Assembly (NCBI GenBank): GCA_002213445.1
Contig: NJIE01000009.1
Location: 62,001 to 126,000 of the forward strand
Direction of reading: 5' to 3'
DNA length: 64,000 nucleotides
From: Xenophilus sp. AP218F
Lineage (GTDB): Bacteria > Pseudomonadota > Gammaproteobacteria > Burkholderiales > Chromobacteriaceae
Numbering within the stretch: position 1 is the stretch's first letter; every line of letters starts with the position of its first letter. The position numbers and the translations under genes were made by a program. Shown here in pieces: positions 59,063 through 64,000 of this stretch. The notes below the pieces were generated by a model. It did not search any database. It was not told the DNA's origin and saw only the letters and a program-made list of their open reading frames with translations.

Positions 59063-59902
59063 TTATTTCTCGTTGTCCACCAGGCCCTTGACGAACCAGC
59101 GCTGCATGCCCATCACCACCGCCAGCGGCGGCAGCAGCGTCAGCAAGGCCGCCGCCATCACCAGTTGCCACTGGGTGGCGCCCTCGCCCAGCATGCCCTT
59201 GATGGCGATCACCGCCGTCGACATCGCCGGGTCGTTGCTGACCAATAGCGGCCACAGATACTGGTTCCAGCCATAGATGAAGGTGATCACGAACAAGGCG
59301 GCGATATGGGTGCGCGACAGGGGCAGCGCCACGTCGATCAGGAAGCGGATCGGCCCCGCGCCGTCCATCCGCGCCGCTTCCATCAACTCTTTGGGCAGCG
59401 TCATGAAGAACTGCCGCAACAGGAAGGTGGCGGTGGCGGAAGCGATCAAGGGCAGCGTCAGGCCGGCATAGCTGTTGATCAGCCCCATCCTGGTCGCCAC
59501 CTCCACCGTCGGAAAGATGCGGACTTCCACCGGCAGCATCAGCGTGGCGAAGATCAGCGCGAAGCCGGTCTTGCGCAGCGGAAAGCGGAAATAGACGATG
59601 GCGTAAGCCGACAGGAAGGAAATGACGATCTTGCCGACGGCGATCAGCATCGCCATCGCGAAGCTGTTCCACAGCGTGCGCGCCAGCGGCACCGCCAATC
59701 CGCCGCTGCCGTGCCACAGCACAGTCTCGAAATTGCGCCATAGCTGGCTGCCGGGCAACAGCGACAGCGGCGCCCGCGTCGCCTGATCGGCGTCCTGGCT
59801 GGCGGCCGCGAACATCAGATACAAGGGAAACGCCACCACCAGCATGCCGGCGATCAGCATCGCGTGGCAGAACAGATCCAGCCCTTTGCGGTTCTCCACC
59901 AT
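59063..59902 (-). CDS. ugpE: glycerol-3-phosphate ABC transporter permease UgpE
   Basis: The 279-residue permease has six helices and the coupling-loop motif [20 protein letters not shown] contacting UgpC. The ATG at 59902 ([16 protein letters not shown]) shares a base with the ugpA stop (TGATG), so translation is coupled. It follows ugpA in the same operon. Confidence 0.93.
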   Translation of the reverse strand: MVENRKGLDLFCHAMLIAGMLVVAFPLYLMFAAASQDADQATRAPLSLLPGSQLWRNFETVLWHGSGGLAVPLARTLWNSFAMAMLIAVGKIVISFLSAYAIVYFRFPLRKTGFALIFATLMLPVEVRIFPTVEVATRMGLINSYAGLTLPLIASATATFLLRQFFMTLPKELMEAARMDGAGPIRFLIDVALPLSRTHIAALFVITFIYGWNQYLWPLLVSNDPAMSTAVIAIKGMLGEGATQWQLVMAAALLTLLPPLAVVMGMQRWFVKGLVDNEK

Positions 59903-60783
59903 CAGTACTGCACCTTTCTTTCCACGTAACGGAACTGGATCAGCGTCAACAGGCCGACCACTGCCATCAGCACCACCGACTGGGCCGCGGAACTGCCCAG
60001 ATCCAGCCCCTTGAAGCCTTCCAGATACACCTTGAGGATCAGGGTCTCGGTGGACTTGCCCGGCCCGCCGCCGGTGGCGGCGTCGATCACCGCGAAGGTA
60101 TCGAAGAAGGCGTACACCAGGTTCACCACCAGCAGGAAGAAACTGGTGGGAGACAGCAAGGGAAACACCAGGTCGCGAAAGCGCCGCAGCGGACCGGCGC
60201 CGTCTATCGCCGCCGCCTCGATCAGCGACGCCGGTATCGCCTGCAGGCCGGCGTAGAAAAACAGGAAGTTGTAGCTGATCTGCTTCCAGGCCGAGGCCAG
60301 CACCACCAGCAGCAGCGCCTGGCCGCCATTGAGCGCGTGGTTCCATTCGTAGCCGGCGTCGCGCAGCAGATGGCTGACCCAGCCCAGGCTGGGATTGAAC
60401 AGGAACAGCCACAAGGCCGCGACGATGGACGGCGCGACGGCGTAGGGCGCGATCAGTATCGTCTGGTACACCCGGCGGCCCCGGGTGATCTGGTTGGCCA
60501 TCGCCGCCAGGATCAGGGCGCTGCCCATGCCCAGCAGCGTCACCAGCGCGCTGAACAGCAACGTGGTCTGGAACGCGCCCAGGTATAGCGGGTCGGCGAA
60601 CAGCTGGCGGAAGTTCTCCAGGCCGACGAACTCGCCGGACAGGCCGAACGGGTCCTGCCGCTGCGTCGATTGCCACAGCGCCTCGACGGCCGGCCACAGG
60701 AAGAAGACCAGCGTGATGGCCAGCTGTGGGGCCATCAGCGCCAGCCCCAGCCAGCGCTGCGGAAAATGGGTGCGGTGTCGCAT
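59902..60783 (-). CDS. ugpA: glycerol-3-phosphate ABC transporter permease UgpA
   Basis: The 293-residue permease has six helices and the loop motif [20 protein letters not shown]. The ATG at 60783 gives [17 protein letters not shown]; in-frame sequence upstream belongs to another reading of ugpB and is not used. It lies 56 bases after the ugpB stop. Confidence 0.93.
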   Translation of the reverse strand: MRHRTHFPQRWLGLALMAPQLAITLVFFLWPAVEALWQSTQRQDPFGLSGEFVGLENFRQLFADPLYLGAFQTTLLFSALVTLLGMGSALILAAMANQITRGRRVYQTILIAPYAVAPSIVAALWLFLFNPSLGWVSHLLRDAGYEWNHALNGGQALLLVVLASAWKQISYNFLFFYAGLQAIPASLIEAAAIDGAGPLRRFRDLVFPLLSPTSFFLLVVNLVYAFFDTFAVIDAATGGGPGKSTETLILKVYLEGFKGLDLGSSAAQSVVLMAVVGLLTLIQFRYVERKVQY

Positions 60784-60839
60784 GGCTGCGCTCCGGCAGG
60801 GACAAGCAGGCGGCGAAAGGCCCGCCCGCCGCCCTCGCC

Positions 60840-62165
60840 TCAGTTGGCGGTTTTCTCGAAACGGCGCAGCAGATCGTTGCCGCGCGCCACGGCCGCGTCC
60901 AGCGCCGCCTTCGGCGTCTGCTTGCCGCTCCACACGCCTTCCAGCTCCTCGTCCACCACTGCGCGGATCTGCGGCATATAGCCCAGGCGCAGGCCGCGGG
61001 TGTAGGGCTTGGGCGGCTTGTTCATCATCTGGCGGGCTGGGATGTCCGCGCCGGGGTTCTTGTCGTAATAGCCTTGCTTGCGGCTCAGCTCGTAGGCCGC
61101 GCTCACCACCGGCAGGTAGCCGGTGTCCTGATGCCACTTGGCCGCCGTTTCCGGGCTGGACAGCATCTTCAGGAATCTGGCCACGCCCTTGTATTCGGCC
61201 GGCGATTTGCCGGCCATCACCCACAGGCTGGCGCCGCCGATGATCGCGTTCTGCGGCGCGCCCTTCACGTCAGGGTAATAGGGCAGCATGCCCATGCCGA
61301 AGGCGAACTTGGCGTTCTTGCGGATATTGGCCAGCGAGCCGGAGCTGCCGGTGATGATGCCGCACTCGCCGCTGTAGAACTTGAGCGTGGCCTCGTCCTT
61401 GCGGCCGGCGTAGCTGAAGGCGCCTTCCTTGGCCATCTTGGCCAGAAACTCGATGTGGCGCACCTGGATCGGGCCGTTGAACGCCAGCTTGGCGTCGGCA
61501 CCGCCGAAGCCGTTGTCGCGGCTGGCGAACGGCAGGTTGTGCCAGGCGCTGAAGTTCTCCAGCTGCACCCAGCCCTGCCAGCCGGTGCTGTAGCCGCAGC
61601 GCATGCCGGAAGCCTTGAGCCTGGCGGCGGCGGCGGCCAGTTCGGGCCAGGTTCTGGGCGGCGCGTCGGGCAGGCCGGCCTTCTTGAAAGCGTCCTTGTT
61701 GTAATACAGCACCGGCGTGGAGCTATTGAACGGCAAGGACAGCAGACGGCCGGTCTTGCCGTCCGAGTAATAACTGGCGACGGCGGGAATGAAGGCCTTC
61801 TCGTCCAGCTTTTCGCCGGCCTCGGCCATCACCTGGTACACCGGTTTCACCGCCTTCTTCGCCTGGATCATGGTGGCGGTGCCCACTTCGAACACCTGCA
61901 CGATGTCGGGCGCGTTGCCGCTGCGGAAGGCCGCGATGGCGGCGGACAGCGACTCGTCGTACTGGCCCTTGTACACCGGCACGACCTTGTAATCTTTTTG
62001 CGAAGCGTTGAACTGGGCGGCGATGGCGTTGACGCGCTCGCCCAGGCTGCCGTCCATCGAGTGCCAGAAGGAGATCTCGGTGAGGGCGTGCGCCGGCATG
62101 GCGGCGACAAGCGACAGGCCTGCGCAGACGGCGCGCAGGGAGAAGCGGCGGCAATTCATGAACAT
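60840..62165 (-). CDS. ugpB: glycerol-3-phosphate-binding protein UgpB
   Basis: The 441-residue periplasmic binding protein has a signal peptide ending in MPAHA (cleavage about residue 27) and the family segment [20 protein letters not shown]. UgpB captures glycerol-3-phosphate and its diesters for UgpAEC. CGGAG seven bases before the ATG at 62165 decides this start over an ATG two codons later. A Pho-box promoter lies upstream, so phosphate starvation should induce the operon. Confidence 0.95.
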   Translation of the reverse strand: MFMNCRRFSLRAVCAGLSLVAAMPAHALTEISFWHSMDGSLGERVNAIAAQFNASQKDYKVVPVYKGQYDESLSAAIAAFRSGNAPDIVQVFEVGTATMIQAKKAVKPVYQVMAEAGEKLDEKAFIPAVASYYSDGKTGRLLSLPFNSSTPVLYYNKDAFKKAGLPDAPPRTWPELAAAAARLKASGMRCGYSTGWQGWVQLENFSAWHNLPFASRDNGFGGADAKLAFNGPIQVRHIEFLAKMAKEGAFSYAGRKDEATLKFYSGECGIITGSSGSLANIRKNAKFAFGMGMLPYYPDVKGAPQNAIIGGASLWVMAGKSPAEYKGVARFLKMLSSPETAAKWHQDTGYLPVVSAAYELSRKQGYYDKNPGADIPARQMMNKPPKPYTRGLRLGYMPQIRAVVDEELEGVWSGKQTPKAALDAAVARGNDLLRRFEKTAN

Positions 62166-62215
62166 CGTTTCACTCCGGGCGAAGGGTTGACTATGATTGA
62201 TGGTTTGCGCCGCGG

Positions 62216-62260
62216 ATTGTCACAGCCGGCGATGACAAAGACATGACAAGCACATGTCTG
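62216..62260 (-). promoter_or_regulatory. Pho box and promoter of the ugp operon
   Basis: Read on the minus strand, two exact TTGTCAT units (62243-62249 and 62232-62238) are separated by four bases, and CAGACAT (62254-62260) forms a third imperfect unit at the same 11-base period. This matches PhoB sites. A -10 GACAAT (62216-62221) follows ten bases beyond, so PhoB would replace the -35. It lies about 50 bases before the ugpB start. Confidence 0.85.
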
Positions 62261-62285
62261 TTTTGTTGAGAAAATCTGATAGCCG

Positions 62286-62323
62286 CAAACAAAACGGGGC
62301 GTCCCTCTCGCGAAGGACGCCCC
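62286..62323 (-). terminator. intrinsic terminator after cydB
   Basis: On the minus strand GGGGCGTCC-N10-GGACGCCCC is followed by GTTTTGTTTG, just past the cydB stop. Confidence 0.88.
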
Positions 62324-62346
62324 GTCTACGCCGGCAAGCTTAGGGT

Positions 62347-63357
62347 TTATTGGTAGCTCAAGCCGCCCGCCTTGCCCCAGAACACCCGGTAGGCAAACGC
62401 CGTGTAGGCGATGATGCACGGCAACACCGCCACCGCGCCCCACAGGATGATCCACAGCGCCGCCGGATCGGCCGCCCCCTGCCAGATATTCATCCGGCCG
62501 ATGACGATCTCCGGAAACACGCTGTAAGCCAGCCCCCAGAACGACAGCAGCACGATGCCGACGCTGGCGGCGAAAGGCAGCCAGCAAAAGCTGTCGTTGC
62601 CGGCGGCCTGGCGCCGGGCCAGCCGCGGCAGGCTGGCCTGCAACAGCGCGAACAAGGCCAGCGTCGCCAGCGGCAAGGGCAGCAGCAGCAAGAGCTGCGG
62701 CAGCGAAAACCACTTGGCGGCGATGGACGGGTTGGCCAGCGGAGTGACCAGCGACACCGCCGCCACCGCCGCGCCCGCGCCCAGCAGGCTGCGTCGCGCC
62801 CAGGCGGTCGCCTTGGCCTGCAGCGCGCCTTCGGTCTTCATCACCAGCCAGGTCGCGCCCAGCAGGGCGTAGGCCAGCGACAGGCCCGCGCCCGTCAGCA
62901 GGGCGAAGCCCCAGGCCAGCGCGCCGTCGGCGAAGCCGGTGAGATAGCGGCCCAGCATCACGCCCTGCGAAAACGAGGCCAGCAGTGAGCCGGCGGCGAA
63001 GGCCGCGTTCCACCACGGCTTGTGCGGGTCCTGCGCCTTGACGCGGAAGTCGAAGGCCACGCCGCGCAGGATCAGGCCCGCCAGCATCGCCAGCACCGGC
63101 AGGTAAAGCTCGCCGAACACGATGCCGTGCGCCATCGGAAACGCCACCAGCAACAAGCCCGCGCCCAAGACCAGCCAGGTTTCGTTGGCGTCCCAGAACG
63201 GGCCGATCGAGGCGATCATCACATCCTTCTTCTCGGCATCCGCCAGCGGCAGCAACAGGCCGACGCCGAGGTCGAAGCCGTCCAGCACCACGTACACCAG
63301 CATCGCCAGCGCCATCAGGCCGGCGAAGATCACCGGCAACCAGTACAGATCGTTCAT
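62347..63357 (-). CDS. cydB: cytochrome bd ubiquinol oxidase subunit II
   Basis: The 336-residue membrane subunit has about eight to nine helices and the family segments YVVLDGFDLGVG near the start and ASIGPFWDANETWLVLGAG. CydAB oxidises ubiquinol and reduces oxygen with high affinity and without pumping protons. The ATG at 63357 (MNDLYWLPVIFAGLMA) overlaps the cydA stop by four bases. A terminator follows. Confidence 0.96.
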   Translation of the reverse strand: MNDLYWLPVIFAGLMALAMLVYVVLDGFDLGVGLLLPLADAEKKDVMIASIGPFWDANETWLVLGAGLLLVAFPMAHGIVFGELYLPVLAMLAGLILRGVAFDFRVKAQDPHKPWWNAAFAAGSLLASFSQGVMLGRYLTGFADGALAWGFALLTGAGLSLAYALLGATWLVMKTEGALQAKATAWARRSLLGAGAAVAAVSLVTPLANPSIAAKWFSLPQLLLLLPLPLATLALFALLQASLPRLARRQAAGNDSFCWLPFAASVGIVLLSFWGLAYSVFPEIVIGRMNIWQGAADPAALWIILWGAVAVLPCIIAYTAFAYRVFWGKAGGLSYQ

Positions 63358-64000
63358 GCCAGTTTCTCCTCGAGTTTGGCCGCCGCTTGCGCGTCGGCCG
63401 CGGATGCCTTGCGCGCCAGATGGAACAGCACCGACACGTAAGCCAGCAGCAGGACCGCGTACAGCGCGAAATAGGTGGCTAGCGAAGTGGCCAGCATCGG
63501 CGTGGTGGCGGCGCCCACCGCATCGGCGGTGGTCAGCACCCCGGTCACCATCCACGGCTGACGGCCGATTTCGGTGACGTACCAGCCGGCCAGCGTCGCC
63601 AGCCAGCCGGAAAACGTCATGCCCACCAGGGCCTTGGCCAGCAGCGGCGACACGCTCTTGCGCCGCCACAGCTGCCAGGCGGCCAGCCAGGACACCAGCA
63701 GCATCAGCATGCCGACCCCGGCCATCACGCGGAAGCTCCAGAACACCTTGGCCACCGGCGGGTGCTGCTCGAATTCGTTCAGCCCCTTGATCTCGCCGTC
63801 CCAGCTATGGGTCAGGATCAGGCTGCCCAGCTTGGGCACGCCCAGCGCGTAATCGTTGCTGCGGGTTTCGCTGTTGGGCAGCGCGAACAGCAACAGCGGC
63901 ACTTCTTTTTCGGTATGCCAGATGCCCTCAATGGCGGCGAGCTTGGCCGGCTGGTGCTTGAGGGTGTTGAGGCCGTGCATGTCGCCTACCAGCACCTGCG
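63354..64000 (-). CDS. cydA: cytochrome bd ubiquinol oxidase subunit I (5' part beyond window)
   Basis: The C-terminal 215 residues of CydA are present. They include GDMHGLNTLKHQPAKLAAIEG, part of the conserved core near the haem b region, and the later GRQPWMVTGVLTTADA segment, in which the GRQPW motif is typical of CydA. The gene continues beyond the window edge. Its stop overlaps the cydB start (ATGA). An FNR- or Arc-type promoter would lie outside the window. Confidence 0.95.
   Translation of the reverse strand, partial: QVLVGDMHGLNTLKHQPAKLAAIEGIWHTEKEVPLLLFALPNSETRSNDYALGVPKLGSLILTHSWDGEIKGLNEFEQHPPVAKVFWSFRVMAGVGMLMLLVSWLAAWQLWRRKSVSPLLAKALVGMTFSGWLATLAGWYVTEIGRQPWMVTGVLTTADAVGAATTPMLATSLATYFALYAVLLLAYVSVLFHLARKASAADAQAAAKLEEKLA

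Overview
The window is a stretch of high-GC bacterial chromosome. It carries about 48 protein genes and no rRNA, tRNA, phage, insertion sequence or CRISPR array that I can see. Gene content (the earP-efp pair, a cbb3 oxidase with fnr and hemN, cydAB, a ugp operon, many large hybrid kinases, and a SgrR regulator beside an MFS exporter) points to a free-living, facultatively anaerobic betaproteobacterium. I infer the Chromobacterium/Chromobacteriaceae group; no marker here fixes the genus.

Layout. 1-3363 (minus): a tightly overlapping sensor kinase, response regulator, small secreted protein and membrane protein resembling the Vibrio VxrABC cell-envelope system. 3430-5200: earP and efp, the EF-P arginine-rhamnosylation pair. 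5275-14254: a divergent signalling block made of a REC-PP2C-ATPase phosphatase coupled to a membrane hybrid kinase with a C-terminal Hpt, facing an MHYT-domain hybrid kinase. 14328-21768: EAL-HDOD protein, aroC, an MFS exporter divergent from sgrR, a 2OG-Fe(II) hydroxylase and an alpha/beta hydrolase. 21936-26472: pepN and an M61 peptidase. 26547-32198: ccoNOQP-ccoG-fixH behind a class II FNR-type promoter. 32432-36455: an orphan methyltransferase, then tryptophanase with a tnaC leader peptide, and a POT peptide transporter. 36585-40348: a four-gene cluster fitting aminosugar decoration of lipid A. 40401-46068: pseudouridine synthase, an orphan type IV pilin, thioesterase, a SprA-like protein and a metal efflux ATPase/MerR pair. 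46226-50992: cidAB with its LysR regulator, suhB, trmJ and a DUF1853 gene. 51041-53300: fnr and hemN sharing an FNR box. 53368-57173: an AGCS symporter and a chemoreceptor. 57208-62165: ugpBAECQ behind a Pho box. 62347-64000: cydB and the 3' part of cydA.

How the parts fit. Two oxidases (cbb3, bd), FNR and oxygen-independent haem synthesis form a low-oxygen respiration theme, with FNR-type sites before both ccoN and hemN. The most notable unlisted element is an open reading frame of 35 codons upstream of tryptophanase. It keeps the W-x3-D-x7-P spacing of the TnaC arrest peptide and is followed at once by an intrinsic-terminator-like hairpin. The most interesting gene cluster is the ArnT-like/GtrB-like/GtrA-like/YdjC-like set.
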